A DNA stretch of 64,000 nt, from NCBI GenBank assembly GCA_000436915.1, contig HF994128.1, positions 62,932-126,931 of the forward strand, in the 5' to 3' direction. Source of the DNA: Prevotella sp. CAG:1092. GTDB taxonomy: Bacteria > Bacteroidota > Bacteroidia > Bacteroidales > Bacteroidaceae. The notes beneath the pieces were generated by a model. It saw only the letters and a program-made list of their open reading frames with translations, ran no database searches and was not told the DNA's origin. A program made the translations under genes and the position numbers. Positions 1 through 8,958 of this stretch are shown here, piece after piece (the stretch's first letter is position 1; each line of letters begins with the position of its first letter).

Positions 1-1
1 G

Positions 2-805
2 GCTGCAACAGAAGGTACATCATCGTCAGTTGACAAGCACAACGGCGGTAATGTTCAAGCATTGGCTTTTGTTCAGAAAGTAGCCAATCAGAAGGTTAGC
101 ACCCAAAACATCGTTGGCAAGATGTCGCTCAACGTGCAGATGGGAAGTAAAAACATTACGGTGCCAGGTTCGCTGCATATGAGATATGGCGAAGTGATAC
201 GCATTCAAGCATTCATTCCATTGTTGGGTAGCGAGGTGGGACGCATAGAATTTACTCCTGACTATGTGCTCGTAATAGACCGCATGCACAAAGAATATAT
301 CAAGGAAGACTACAACAAGGTAGACTTCCTAAAGAACAATGGTTTGAACTTCTATTCGTTGCAAGCTTTGTTCTGGAATCAGCTATTTATGCCAGGCACA
401 ACATCTATCAGCGATGCCAACCTTTTGGATTTTGGCGTAACAGAGGCTGGTAATAGCAAAAACATTACATTAAAGAAAGGTAACTTGAATATAGTATGGA
501 ATGCCGACAATGCCAATGGTCGCATATCTGCAGCTAAAGCTACATATAGCAGTCTAACTCAAGGTAAATCATCGTTGAACTGGACATATTCTAACTTCAA
601 GGCTGTTGCTGGCAAGATGTTTCCTGCTTACCAGAAGTTTACTTTTGCTACTACAGCCATCAAAAACCAGAGCAATATTTCTCTGACTATAGATATGGAT
701 GGTGTGAAGACCGACAGCAAATGGGAAGCAAAGTCGGAAATATCAAAGAGGTATAAGAAGATAGAAGCTACCGACGTCTTCGGCAAGCTTTTCGGAGCAC
801 AATAA
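2..805 (+). CDS. DUF4292 family protein (5' end outside window)
   Basis: The frame is open from base 2, so the true start lies upstream and about 267 residues are visible. The sequence (FVQKVANQKV near the start, a beta-rich middle, VDFLKNNGLNFYSLQALFWN) matches my memory of DUF4292, a Bacteroidetes family thought to resemble the LolA/LolB lipoprotein-carrier fold. The signal peptide or lipobox would be in the missing part. It ends 22 bases before the envC-like gene on the same strand, an arrangement common in Bacteroidetes. That suggests an envelope role and co-transcription, but no function is shown here. Confidence 0.72.
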   Translation, partial: AATEGTSSSVDKHNGGNVQALAFVQKVANQKVSTQNIVGKMSLNVQMGSKNITVPGSLHMRYGEVIRIQAFIPLLGSEVGRIEFTPDYVLVIDRMHKEYIKEDYNKVDFLKNNGLNFYSLQALFWNQLFMPGTTSISDANLLDFGVTEAGNSKNITLKKGNLNIVWNADNANGRISAAKATYSSLTQGKSSLNWTYSNFKAVAGKMFPAYQKFTFATTAIKNQSNISLTIDMDGVKTDSKWEAKSEISKRYKKIEATDVFGKLFGAQ

Positions 806-827
806 AAGAATATAAGCGAGAGTTAAA

Positions 828-2570
828 ATGAGGAAACTATTAACGATATTTCTTGCCTTGGCGCTTGTGTTGCCTGTCTGTGGCCAGCATAAGACTACGA
901 GTGGTCAGAAAAGGACTACAACAACAAGAACAGCTAACAAAAGAACTACGACAAGAAAGCCTGTCGCAAAAAGAACTACGACAAAGGAAAAAACTACGGC
1001 AGCAAAGAGTAATGCTAAGAAATCAACAGGAAAGACTTACTCTAATGCTTCTATACGTGGTCTACAGAACCAAAGAGCCGACATCCAAAAGAAGATTAAG
1101 GAGCAAGAGAAGGCACTAAGGGCAAATCAGGCTGATGTTAAGAACAGACTTAAGAATCTGCTGGTGATAAATAGCGAAATCGAAGAGCGACAAAAGAAGA
1201 TAACAAATATCGAGCAAGACATTACACATATAAATGGTAATATCGATATGCTGACATCGCAACTGAATACTCTCAAAGAGCAACTGCACGAACGTCAGGC
1301 GAAATACATAAAGTCGATGCGCTATTTGGCTAAACATAACTCTGTACAGGACAAGCTGATGTTTATCTTCTCTGCACAGAACTTTGCTCAGATGTATCGT
1401 CGACTTCGATTCGTAAGAGAATATGGTGCTTACCAAAAAGCACAGGGCGAACAGGTTAGAGCTAAGCAGCAGGAGGTGAACACAAAGTTCAACCAGCTAC
1501 AAGATGCTAAGGCGCACAAAAACAATTTGCTCTATAAAGGTAAGCAGGAGAAAACGCACCTACAAAATAAGCAGACCGAGCAACAGACTATGGTAGACGG
1601 ACTGCAGAAACAGCAGAAGACTATTGTAAGCATCATAGCTGACCAACGCAAGAAGGATGCTGCATTGAACGCTCAAATCGATAGATTGGTAGCTATAGAA
1701 GTAGAAAAGGCGCGCCAACGTGCAGAGGCAGAAGCTAAACGCAAAGCTGCTGCTGCAGAGGCTGCACGACGTAGAGCTGCCGAATTGGCTCGCAAGAAAG
1801 CTGCTGCAGAGGCTGCTGCAAGAGAGAATGCACGAAGAATCGCAGAGGCAAAGGCTCGTGAGGCAAGACTCAAAGAGGAAGCACGCCAGGCTGCTTTGGC
1901 GGAAGCAGAAGCTCGTAGAGCAAAAGAAGAAGCTGAACGCAAAGCATCTGCAAAGAAAGCTGCTAACGCAAGGGCTTTGGCAGAAAGAAGAGAGCGTGAA
2001 GCTGCAGAGAGAAAGGAACGCGCAGAGCAGGCTGCTCGCGAAGCTGCTGCACAGCGTCAGGCTGCTGAGTTGAAAGCAAAGACCGAGGCTGAGCGCAACA
2101 GAAAAGAGATAGCTGAAGCTAAGGAGGATGCCGAAGAGGTGGCAAGATTCAGTTCTGCCGACAGATTGATGAACAATGGTTTCGAGGCTAACCGAGGCAG
2201 ATTGCCTATGCCTATTACTGGCAACTACCGAATAGTTACCCACTACGGAAACTATAATGTAGAAGGTCTACGAGGCGTAACTCTCGACAACAAGGGTATA
2301 AACATCATGGGTTCTGCAGGTAGTCATGCAAGAAGCGTATATGATGGTGAAGTTAGCGGTGTGTTTGGATATAGCGGCTCGATGGTTGTAATGGTACGCC
2401 ACGGAGCATACATATCTGTATATTGCAACTTGAAATCAGTAGCGGTATCTAAGGGACAGCATGTGAGCACCCGCCAAGTACTTGGCTCCGTAGGTGGAGA
2501 GAATGTACTGCAATTCAGATTATACAAAGAAAAGGCACGATTGAATCCTGAGAAATGGCTTGGAAGATAA
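828..2570 (+). CDS. envC: EnvC-like murein hydrolase activator, degenerate M23/LytM domain
   Basis: 580 residues. The order is a signal peptide (MRKLLTIFLALALVLPVCGQ), a Thr/Lys/Arg-rich linker to about residue 75, a long coiled coil (about 80-270), a highly charged Ala/Arg/Glu/Lys stretch (about 290-440), and a C-terminal LytM domain (about 455-578). The metal ligands expected in active M23 peptidases are replaced: the HxGID segment reads NKGIN at residue 488, the YxHL segment reads YCNL, and the final LHF reads LQF. As in E. coli EnvC, this predicts a non-catalytic activator of cell-wall amidases at the division site. It is the last gene before a strong hairpin. Confidence 0.85.
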   Translation: MRKLLTIFLALALVLPVCGQHKTTSGQKRTTTTRTANKRTTTRKPVAKRTTTKEKTTAAKSNAKKSTGKTYSNASIRGLQNQRADIQKKIKEQEKALRANQADVKNRLKNLLVINSEIEERQKKITNIEQDITHINGNIDMLTSQLNTLKEQLHERQAKYIKSMRYLAKHNSVQDKLMFIFSAQNFAQMYRRLRFVREYGAYQKAQGEQVRAKQQEVNTKFNQLQDAKAHKNNLLYKGKQEKTHLQNKQTEQQTMVDGLQKQQKTIVSIIADQRKKDAALNAQIDRLVAIEVEKARQRAEAEAKRKAAAAEAARRRAAELARKKAAAEAAARENARRIAEAKAREARLKEEARQAALAEAEARRAKEEAERKASAKKAANARALAERREREAAERKERAEQAAREAAAQRQAAELKAKTEAERNRKEIAEAKEDAEEVARFSSADRLMNNGFEANRGRLPMPITGNYRIVTHYGNYNVEGLRGVTLDNKGINIMGSAGSHARSVYDGEVSGVFGYSGSMVVMVRHGAYISVYCNLKSVAVSKGQHVSTRQVLGSVGGENVLQFRLYKEKARLNPEKWLGR

Positions 2571-2598
2571 TTGCGCTAAACATTTCGAAATAAGACAC

Positions 2599-2647
2599 AA
2601 ACAAAAGTGCGTCTGTAGCAAATAAGCTATCAGACGCACTTTTGTTT
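2599..2647. terminator. Bidirectional terminator between envC and glsB
   Basis: A perfect 17-bp inverted repeat (2599-2615 with 2631-2647) encloses a 15-base loop, with A-rich sequence on one side and T-rich on the other. It lies between two convergent genes and can stop transcription from both directions. Confidence 0.9.
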
Positions 2648-2662
2648 TATATAAATATTATC

Positions 2663-3661
2663 TTAGTTATTTGGATTCTCTAGATAAATAACGTTGTTAG
2701 CACCACTTGTAATCTGTAGAGCCTCTGGATGCTCCTTGATAAAGCTATCGATATGGCGCACGCGCTTTTCTTCCAATATTTCATCTACAGCTATCAATAT
2801 ACCAGTTTCTTCTACATCACCAAAGCCATAATTAATAGCTGTACCGAAAAGACGCATTGTAGGGCTAAGATTCATATATGCATTCACCAAAGGAGGAATA
2901 TTGTAGCCCAATCGACGTATCTCACGGTTTAGAATGCGATAATCAGCTTTGAAGTCATCTTCACAGAATAGAGTTGCCAATTCCATAGGATCAGACTCTA
3001 TACGCAACGGCTTTAGTGGCACAATGAGATTTTCTTTGTCGCCAAAATGCTTCTTTAAGAAGTAGAGTATCATATCGCGACCACGACGGATGTACGACGG
3101 ATACATCGTCACCTTGCCAAAGAAATATTTCACATCTGGATTTATAACCGTCAAAGCTCCAAGTCCATCCCACAGGTTGTCAAGAGCAAAAATGCTCTTA
3201 GTATTAGAACGTACATTCTGATATTCAAGCGACACAAATGATCGTCCCAACTCAACAGTATATGGAGCATACTCCTTCATAAACTTCTCAGAGAAATGGA
3301 ACATATGGCTTGTTGCAAGCTTTGGCTGTCCTTTCTCATCTATCTGCCAATCGCTACCAAAGAGATAGCGATAGCCACCGATAATTTCTTCTGCATCAGG
3401 ATTCCATACTATAAGTTGTTTGCAGCAATTTGACATAGTATCGAACTCGTCAATATCCAAAGCCTTGCCTGTGCCACCACCTGCCGAACGGAAAGCAAGT
3501 TCACGGAGACGACCAATCTCTCTCATCACATTTGGTGAGTCGTGAGCCGTAATAACAAAAATCTCGTTATTACTCTTGTTGGTCATGCGTAATTGCTTTT
3601 CTGGAGTAAGTTCAGCTCTCAGCAGTTCTTTGCTCACAGGTTGGATAATTTCTTCTTCCAT
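2663..3661 (-). CDS. glsB: GNAT/hemolysin-type N-acyltransferase, probable glycine-lipid GlsB
   Basis: 332 residues of the 'putative hemolysin'/OlsB-like GNAT family, whose members transfer a 3-hydroxy-acyl chain to an amino group. Visible family segments include ELGRSFVSLEYQNVRSN and LWDGLGALTVINPDVKYFFG. It starts 19 bases after the stop of an acyltransferase gene on the same strand. In Bacteroides, a GNAT enzyme (GlsB) and an O-acyltransferase (GlsA) together make glycine lipids and flavolipin-type N-acyl amino acids, so the pairing supports that role. Substrate assignment is inferred from family and neighbour; ornithine-lipid synthesis is the alternative. Confidence 0.75.
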   Translation of the reverse strand: MEEEIIQPVSKELLRAELTPEKQLRMTNKSNNEIFVITAHDSPNVMREIGRLRELAFRSAGGGTGKALDIDEFDTMSNCCKQLIVWNPDAEEIIGGYRYLFGSDWQIDEKGQPKLATSHMFHFSEKFMKEYAPYTVELGRSFVSLEYQNVRSNTKSIFALDNLWDGLGALTVINPDVKYFFGKVTMYPSYIRRGRDMILYFLKKHFGDKENLIVPLKPLRIESDPMELATLFCEDDFKADYRILNREIRRLGYNIPPLVNAYMNLSPTMRLFGTAINYGFGDVEETGILIAVDEILEEKRVRHIDSFIKEHPEALQITSGANNVIYLENPNN

Positions 3662-3680
3662 TGGTATCTATATTATTTCC

Positions 3681-4499
3681 TTATAGTTTATACACTTCGT
3701 CTTCTACATATTTTGCCCATTCCATCGCAGTTTTTGATTTATCGAAAGTCTGCCATGGTATTGGTTTCCCTATAACCACGCGGAATGTTTTATCTACATT
3801 TTTATACATTTCATCGACAAGAAACAGCATCGCTACATTAAACCTCAAACCAAGCTTTTTGCATACGTTAGCTATGGTATAGAATTTGTCAGAGTTGCAA
3901 CCGCCGAAATGTATTGGCACAATATCACGCTGATATTCCACACTCTTTGTGATGAAAGTCTTCTTCCAAGGCAAGTCGTGAATTTGTCCGTCTATCTTTC
4001 GAGAACATAAGCCAGCAGGGAACATCAGCATGTGGTTCTTGCTTTGAAAACCCGCCTCAACCATACGAGGGAAGTCACGGCTCTGCTTACCAGTCTTATT
4101 GATAGGAATACAAACCGGGGCAAGACCAGGAAGATTCATCAACAAATCGTTGACAAGATAGCGGAAGTTGCCATCATAATGGCGTCCGATAATGGCACCT
4201 AATGCCACACCATCAGCACCACCAAGAGGATGGTTTGAGACGAAGGTATAAAGTCGTCCGTCGTTCTTATCGGGAAGATTCTCTAATCCTTCGATTTTAA
4301 GAGTCATACGCAGATAGCGCACGCACTCCTCAAGCCAATCAGTACCCGACAGATGGCGAGATTCCCAAAGATACTTATTGACCTCATCTTCATGAACCAC
4401 TCGTTTGAGCCATGATACAAGGAAATGTGGAACAAAGCGCGCTTTATCCCCCATTTTGCCAGCAAGTATTTTTTCTATATCTATTGTCTTTTCCATCAT
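3681..4499 (-). CDS. glsA: PlsC-like acyltransferase, probable glycine-lipid GlsA
   Basis: About 272 residues from the ATG at 4499 (a second ATG follows at 4496). A longer frame runs to 4595, but its start would lie upstream of the TAnnTTTG element at 4584-4591 and adds a stretch unlike the family, so I chose the shorter form. The acyltransferase motif NHPLGGADG supplies the catalytic His and Asp, and FPAGLCSRK and VPIHFGGCNS follow as expected for lysophospholipid-acyltransferase-like enzymes. It probably adds the second, ester-linked acyl chain to the product of the downstream GNAT enzyme at the inner membrane. It is the first gene of the two-gene operon. Confidence 0.72.
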   Translation of the reverse strand: MMEKTIDIEKILAGKMGDKARFVPHFLVSWLKRVVHEDEVNKYLWESRHLSGTDWLEECVRYLRMTLKIEGLENLPDKNDGRLYTFVSNHPLGGADGVALGAIIGRHYDGNFRYLVNDLLMNLPGLAPVCIPINKTGKQSRDFPRMVEAGFQSKNHMLMFPAGLCSRKIDGQIHDLPWKKTFITKSVEYQRDIVPIHFGGCNSDKFYTIANVCKKLGLRFNVAMLFLVDEMYKNVDKTFRVVIGKPIPWQTFDKSKTAMEWAKYVEDEVYKL

Positions 4500-4583
4500 T
4501 TTGCTTAAGAGCACGACGGAGAATATTATACAAAAGCTATCCGAATAAAACTCGTTTTCTTCTTGTCCGCCGATAAACAGCTG

Positions 4584-4591
4584 CAAAAATA
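4584..4591 (-). promoter_or_regulatory. Possible -7 element of the glsA-glsB operon
   Basis: The minus strand reads TATTTTTG, matching the Bacteroidetes -7 consensus TAnnTTTG, 85 bases before the chosen ATG. No convincing -33 TTTG was seen, so support is moderate. Confidence 0.4.
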
Positions 4592-4738
4592 ACACAACTT
4601 TTTCTAATATGATAGTTTTTTAAGCAAAAATAATCTTTTTATTATGATTTTGATTTGAAAACATAACAGAATCGTCGTTCTACGGATAGATAGCAAACAG
4701 ACGTAAAGTATAAAAAACAAGAGCTTGATAAAAAAATG

Positions 4739-4763
4739 TGGGGAAAAGTGGAGCAATGTGGGG
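4739..4763 (+). promoter_or_regulatory. Probable MraZ operator upstream of mraZ
   Basis: Three 5-base units start exactly 10 bases apart: TGGGG at 4739-4743, TGGAG at 4749-4753 and TGGGG at 4759-4763. A weaker TGTGT follows at 4769. In E. coli and other bacteria MraZ binds TGGGN repeats separated by 5 bases in front of its own operon. The array here directly abuts the -7 element at 4773-4780, so bound MraZ would cover the promoter. Autorepression of the dcw cluster is inferred. The rest of the 4500-4809 intergenic region is AT-rich with no other feature seen. Confidence 0.75.
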
Positions 4764-4772
4764 GAAAATGTG

Positions 4773-4780
4773 TATCTTTG
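4773..4780 (+). promoter_or_regulatory. -7 promoter element of the dcw cluster (mraZ)
   Basis: TATCTTTG matches TAnnTTTG and ends 29 bases before the mraZ ATG. The spacing fits a start of transcription near 4787. The -33 position is occupied by the MraZ-type repeats rather than a clear TTTG. Confidence 0.7.
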
Positions 4781-4809
4781 AACCCGAATTCATTTATAAA
4801 TAAGAACGC

Positions 4810-5259
4810 ATGCGATTTTTAGGTAACATCGAGGCTAAAACAGATGCTAAGGGACGAGTGTTTCTGCCATCTGTATTCCGCAAGGTACTACAAGTATCGG
4901 GCGAAGAGTCGTTGGTGTTGCGCAAAGACGTTTTTCAACCATGCTTAGTACTCTATCCGCAAAGTGTTTGGAATGCTCAACTCGACGAACTAAGAACAAG
5001 ACTCAATAAATGGAACCCGGAACATCAGCAGATGTTAAGGCAATTTGTTTACGACACAGAAGCTATAGCATTAGACGGCAACGGAAGATTCTTGATTCCA
5101 AAAAGATTCTTAGAAGCTACAAACATCACGTCAGGCGTAAGATTTATCGGTATGGACGACACCATTGAGATTTGGACAACTGACAGCGACATGCCTCTGA
5201 TGAACTCTCAAGAATTTGCTGAGAAACTAACAAAAGTAATGACCCCTGAAGAAAAGTAA
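4810..5259 (+). CDS. mraZ: Transcriptional regulator MraZ
   Basis: 149 residues, the usual length. Two swapped-hairpin AbrB-like repeats each carry the DxxxR signature: DAKGR at 12-16 and DGNGR at 89-93, followed by VFLPSVFRK and FLIPKRF. MraZ is a DNA-binding regulator that typically represses its own division and cell-wall operon. It is the first gene of the cluster and sits directly behind matching TGGGN repeats, which supports autoregulation. A 15-base gap separates it from rsmH. Confidence 0.95.
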   Translation: MRFLGNIEAKTDAKGRVFLPSVFRKVLQVSGEESLVLRKDVFQPCLVLYPQSVWNAQLDELRTRLNKWNPEHQQMLRQFVYDTEAIALDGNGRFLIPKRFLEATNITSGVRFIGMDDTIEIWTTDSDMPLMNSQEFAEKLTKVMTPEEK

Positions 5260-5274
5260 CAACGACCACTGAAA

Positions 5275-6207
5275 ATGACAAAGATTATAGAAAACTATCA
5301 TGTACCAGTATTGCTCAACGAGAGCATAGACGGACTAAACATACATAAAGGAGGAATATATGTCGACGTAACATTCGGTGGCGGTGGACATAGCAGGGAG
5401 ATATTGTCCAGACTTGACGAGACAAGTCATTTGTATAGTTTCGACCAAGACGAAGATGCAGAAAGAAATATCGACGACCGCATAAAAGGTGGCAAATTCA
5501 CTTTTGTGAGATCAAACTTTAGATATCTTACAAACTGGATGAGGTATCATGGAGTAGACGGCATAGACGGACTGTTGGCAGACCTCGGAGTGTCAAGTCA
5601 TCATTTCGACGACGAAACTCGTGGATTCTCTTTCCGCTTTGATGCTCCACTTGACATGAGAATGAATAAGCGCGCTGGAAAAACTGCCGCCGACATAATA
5701 AACGACTATGACGAAGAGCAGTTGGCTGATATCTTCTATCTATATGGCGAACTAAAGACATCACGCCGCATAGCTTCAACATTGGTAAAGCAAAGAGCCG
5801 ACAAGCGAATAGAAACGACACAGGATTTCTTGAATGCTGTAGCTCCGCTATTCAACAAGGAGCGAGAGAAGAAAGATATGGCAAAACTCTTTCAAGCTCT
5901 GCGCATAGAGGTAAACCATGAGATGGATGCCTTGAAAGAGATGCTATATAGTGCCACAGCGCTATTAAAGCCAGGCGGCAGACTAAGTGTGATAACTTAT
6001 CACTCATTAGAAGACCGCATGGTGAAGAACGTGATGAAGACAGGCAATGCAGAGGGAAAAGCAGAACAAGATTTCTTTGGCAGAACCAAATGTCCATTCA
6101 AACTAATCAACAACAAAGTGATAGTTCCTTCGGCAGAGGAGGTGGAGATAAACCCACGAAGCAGAAGTGCTAAGCTAAGAATAGCAGAGAAAATAGCAAT
6201 AGAATAA
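5275..6207 (+). CDS. rsmH: 16S rRNA (cytosine1402-N4)-methyltransferase RsmH
   Basis: 310 residues, normal family length. The SAM-binding motif VDVTFGGGGHSREIL lies at residues 30-44. Family signatures are YHVPVLLNE at the N terminus, GVSSHHFDDETRGFSF, APLDMRMN, FQALRIEVNHE and GGRLSVITYHSLEDR. The enzyme methylates C1402 in the decoding centre of 16S rRNA. Its place as second gene after mraZ is conserved across bacteria. The gene ends 13 bases before the ftsL-like gene. Confidence 0.96.
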   Translation: MTKIIENYHVPVLLNESIDGLNIHKGGIYVDVTFGGGGHSREILSRLDETSHLYSFDQDEDAERNIDDRIKGGKFTFVRSNFRYLTNWMRYHGVDGIDGLLADLGVSSHHFDDETRGFSFRFDAPLDMRMNKRAGKTAADIINDYDEEQLADIFYLYGELKTSRRIASTLVKQRADKRIETTQDFLNAVAPLFNKEREKKDMAKLFQALRIEVNHEMDALKEMLYSATALLKPGGRLSVITYHSLEDRMVKNVMKTGNAEGKAEQDFFGRTKCPFKLINNKVIVPSAEEVEINPRSRSAKLRIAEKIAIE

Positions 6208-6220
6208 ACAAAGGAGGAAA

Positions 6221-6742
6221 ATGGAAAGCGTTAATACAAAACCAGAAAATAAGACTGCTGCCAGCGAAGAGCCAAAAGCAAAAGAGCAGAACGATATTGC
6301 TAAAAAGGAAGAGGCAAAAAGCAATAATGACAACTCTCGTGATATAGGAGACGAAGGCCCAAGTCTGAAAGAGGTGATTAAGCAGAATGCTACAGAAGAG
6401 GAATCACCGCTATCGAAGAACTTTACCCTCAATAAGATTCTTGGTGGAGATATATTGACATCATCTACCATAAGACGACAAATTTGGGTATTTTTGCTGA
6501 TTGCATTCTTCACCCTTATATATATATCTAACAGATATAGCTGTCAACAAGACCTTATTGAGATTGACAAGCTGCAAGAACGATTGCAAGGCGCAAAGTT
6601 TAAAGCGTTGTCAAGTTCGAGCCAGATGACAGAAAGAAGCAGAGAGAGCAACGTGCTCGAATTGCTAAGAAATAATAGCGACAGCACGCTGAAGACTCCA
6701 AATCAGCCACCTTACATAATTACTGTACCAGAAGACAATTAA
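6221..6742 (+). CDS. FtsL-like division protein
   Basis: 173 residues. A hydrophilic, charged N-terminal tail of about 80 residues precedes one membrane segment (about 88-103, VFLLIAFFTLIYI) and a periplasmic helix with a short coiled coil (LIEIDKLQERLQGAKFKAL). That topology, and the position between rsmH and ftsI, identify it as the Bacteroidetes counterpart of FtsL, which scaffolds FtsQ, FtsB and FtsI/FtsW. The cytoplasmic tail is longer than in E. coli FtsL. A strong AAAGGAGG lies just 3 bases before the ATG, unusual for this phylum. Confidence 0.82.
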   Translation: MESVNTKPENKTAASEEPKAKEQNDIAKKEEAKSNNDNSRDIGDEGPSLKEVIKQNATEEESPLSKNFTLNKILGGDILTSSTIRRQIWVFLLIAFFTLIYISNRYSCQQDLIEIDKLQERLQGAKFKALSSSSQMTERSRESNVLELLRNNSDSTLKTPNQPPYIITVPEDN

Positions 6743-6766
6743 GAAGAAAAAGGAGGATAAACAACA

Positions 6767-8929
6767 ATGAGTAAGTTCGATAGCAACAAAATAATGCCAA
6801 GATATAGTGCTATAGCTTTGGTAATGACCATGATAGCTTTCGCTGTAGTGGTTAAGGCTGGCTATATCATGACAGTAAAAAGAAGTTATTGGGAACAAGT
6901 TGCAGACAGAGTAAAGAAAGATAGCGTCAGCGTAACTCCTAAGCGAGGAAACATATTGAGTTGTGATGGCGAACTAATGGCAAGTTCATTGCCTGAGTTT
7001 ATGGTATTCATGGACTTCAAACAACTCTGCGATGCCAAGAATGATAGTCTTTGGGAATCAAAGCTCGACTCTATATGCATGGGACTAAACAGAATATTCC
7101 CAGAGAGATCGACTAAAGAATTTAAGTCGAATCTTCAAGAAGGATTTGCTAAGAAGAGTCGCCACTACCCTATATGGCGACGTCGTATAGACTATAATAC
7201 ATTTACCGAGATACAGGCATTACCAATATTTAAGCTTGGTAAGTTTGCCAGCGGATTCCATTACGAGGAATTCAATGCTCGCCAACGCCCGTATGGCTCT
7301 TTGGCTCAGCGTACCTTGGGCGACATGTTCGGTGCAAAAGATACTGCACGCTGTGGTTTGGAGTTGACTTACGACTCTATTCTGCGCGGTTCAAACGGTA
7401 TTACTCATAGACGTAAGGTGCTGAACAAGTTCCTTGACATCATGGACACACCTCCTATCGATGGTGCTGATATCGTTACCACTATTGATGTAAGCATGCA
7501 AGATTTGGCAGAGCGCAGTGTAATCAATGAGCTTAAAGAGATTAATGGTAATGTTGGTGTAGCCATTGTTATGGAAGTAGCCACAGGCGACGTAAAAGCC
7601 ATAGTAAATATGGAGAAATGTGTGGATGGCAACTACCGTGAGATTAAGAACCATGCAGTGAGCGACTTGCTTGAACCTGGTTCGGTATTCAAGACAGCTT
7701 CAATATTGGTAGCTTTGGACGACGGAGTGGTTGACACTACATGTATGGTAGAAACTGGAGGTGGTGTATGGCCTATGTATGGCAGACAGATGAAGGATCA
7801 CAACTGGCGTCGTGGTGGCTATGGCACAATATCGTTGCCACGAACACTTGAGGTCAGTTCGAATATCGGTGTAAGCCGTATCATCGACGACCACTATCAC
7901 AATTGCCCAGAGAAGTTCGTCCAGGGTATATATCGCACAGGATTGGCTGCCGATTTAAAGTTGCCTTTGGTTGGCTCGTCGCCTGCAAAGATACGTATGC
8001 CTAAAAAGAATTCCCGTGGTCAATGGCTCAACTGGAGCAAGACGGCTTTGGCATGGATGAGTATTGGCTACGAGACACAGATACCTCCGATTTCAACGCT
8101 GACATTCTATAACGCTATTGCAAACAACGGAAAGATGATGCGTCCAAGATTTGTAAAACAGGTGATAAAGGATGGACAGGTGATAATGGACTTCCCACCA
8201 GAAGTGGTGAAAGGACATGAGCAAATAGCAAAGCCACAGACTATCAAAACCATGCAAACCATCTTGGAGCACGTGGTGAGTCAAGGTTTGGGAAAGAAAG
8301 CAGGCTCACCTTCATTCAAAGTTGCAGGAAAGACTGGTACAGCACAGATGTCGAAGGGTGTAGCAGGATACAAATCAGGCACGATGAACTATCTGTTGTC
8401 GTTTGCAGGTTTCTTCCCTGCTGATGCACCACGATATAGCTGTATTGTTTGTATACAGAAGAGCGGTCTACCTGCATCTGGTGGTGGTATGAGCGGTGTA
8501 GTATTCCATCATATTGCCGAAGGCATCATGGCTCAAGACTTGAAGCTTGATGTTAAAGACGCAAGGGATTCAACCAGCATTCTTGTTCCACAGGTGAAAG
8601 ATGGAAACATCCTTGCTGCCGACTATGTATTGTCTACACTTGGAATTAAGACCAACCGTAATTGGAAAGAAAACACCAACTACACATCGCCTATATGGGG
8701 AAAGGCTCTTATCAATTCCAACTGCATTGATTTAACAAGCTATAAGCCTCAAGACAAGCGCATTATGCCTGATGTAATAGGTATGGGAGCACGAGATGCA
8801 GTATACCTCATTGAAAGTCGTGGCGTAAAATGCAAGTTGCAGGGTCGTGGCCATATTGTTAAGCAGAGCATTCCTGCAGGCAACTATATAAAGAAAGGTG
8901 AAGTATGCCTGCTAACATTAGAGAATTAA
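6767..8929 (+). CDS. ftsI: Division-specific transpeptidase FtsI (PBP3-type) with PASTA domain
   Basis: 720 residues. One N-terminal membrane segment (about 15-35, [19 protein letters not shown]) is followed by the PBP dimerisation domain (from [10 protein letters not shown]) and the transpeptidase domain. Its three active-site motifs are S306-VF-K309, S364-S-N366 and K522-T-G524. A single C-terminal PASTA repeat begins at [13 protein letters not shown]. The enzyme cross-links septal peptidoglycan with FtsW. An AGGAGG stands 10 bases before the ATG. The stop lies 29 bases before the chosen murE start. Confidence 0.95.
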   Translation: MSKFDSNKIMPRYSAIALVMTMIAFAVVVKAGYIMTVKRSYWEQVADRVKKDSVSVTPKRGNILSCDGELMASSLPEFMVFMDFKQLCDAKNDSLWESKLDSICMGLNRIFPERSTKEFKSNLQEGFAKKSRHYPIWRRRIDYNTFTEIQALPIFKLGKFASGFHYEEFNARQRPYGSLAQRTLGDMFGAKDTARCGLELTYDSILRGSNGITHRRKVLNKFLDIMDTPPIDGADIVTTIDVSMQDLAERSVINELKEINGNVGVAIVMEVATGDVKAIVNMEKCVDGNYREIKNHAVSDLLEPGSVFKTASILVALDDGVVDTTCMVETGGGVWPMYGRQMKDHNWRRGGYGTISLPRTLEVSSNIGVSRIIDDHYHNCPEKFVQGIYRTGLAADLKLPLVGSSPAKIRMPKKNSRGQWLNWSKTALAWMSIGYETQIPPISTLTFYNAIANNGKMMRPRFVKQVIKDGQVIMDFPPEVVKGHEQIAKPQTIKTMQTILEHVVSQGLGKKAGSPSFKVAGKTGTAQMSKGVAGYKSGTMNYLLSFAGFFPADAPRYSCIVCIQKSGLPASGGGMSGVVFHHIAEGIMAQDLKLDVKDARDSTSILVPQVKDGNILAADYVLSTLGIKTNRNWKENTNYTSPIWGKALINSNCIDLTSYKPQDKRIMPDVIGMGARDAVYLIESRGVKCKLQGRGHIVKQSIPAGNYIKKGEVCLLTLEN

Positions 8930-8958
8930 AAAAACTCACGAATAAAAACATATATATC

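Noticed and set aside
62..64. TTG at 62 as start of the DUF4292 gene
   Set aside because: The frame is open back to base 2 and the family is longer, so the true start is outside the window.
1560..2243. Long antisense open frame inside the envC coiled-coil region
   Set aside because: It arises from the repetitive Ala/Arg/Glu codon pattern of envC; the Ser/Cys/Leu-rich translation has no domain and no promoter.
4500..4595. N-terminal extension of the GlsA-like protein
   Set aside because: It would start upstream of the likely -7 element and adds residues unlike the family.
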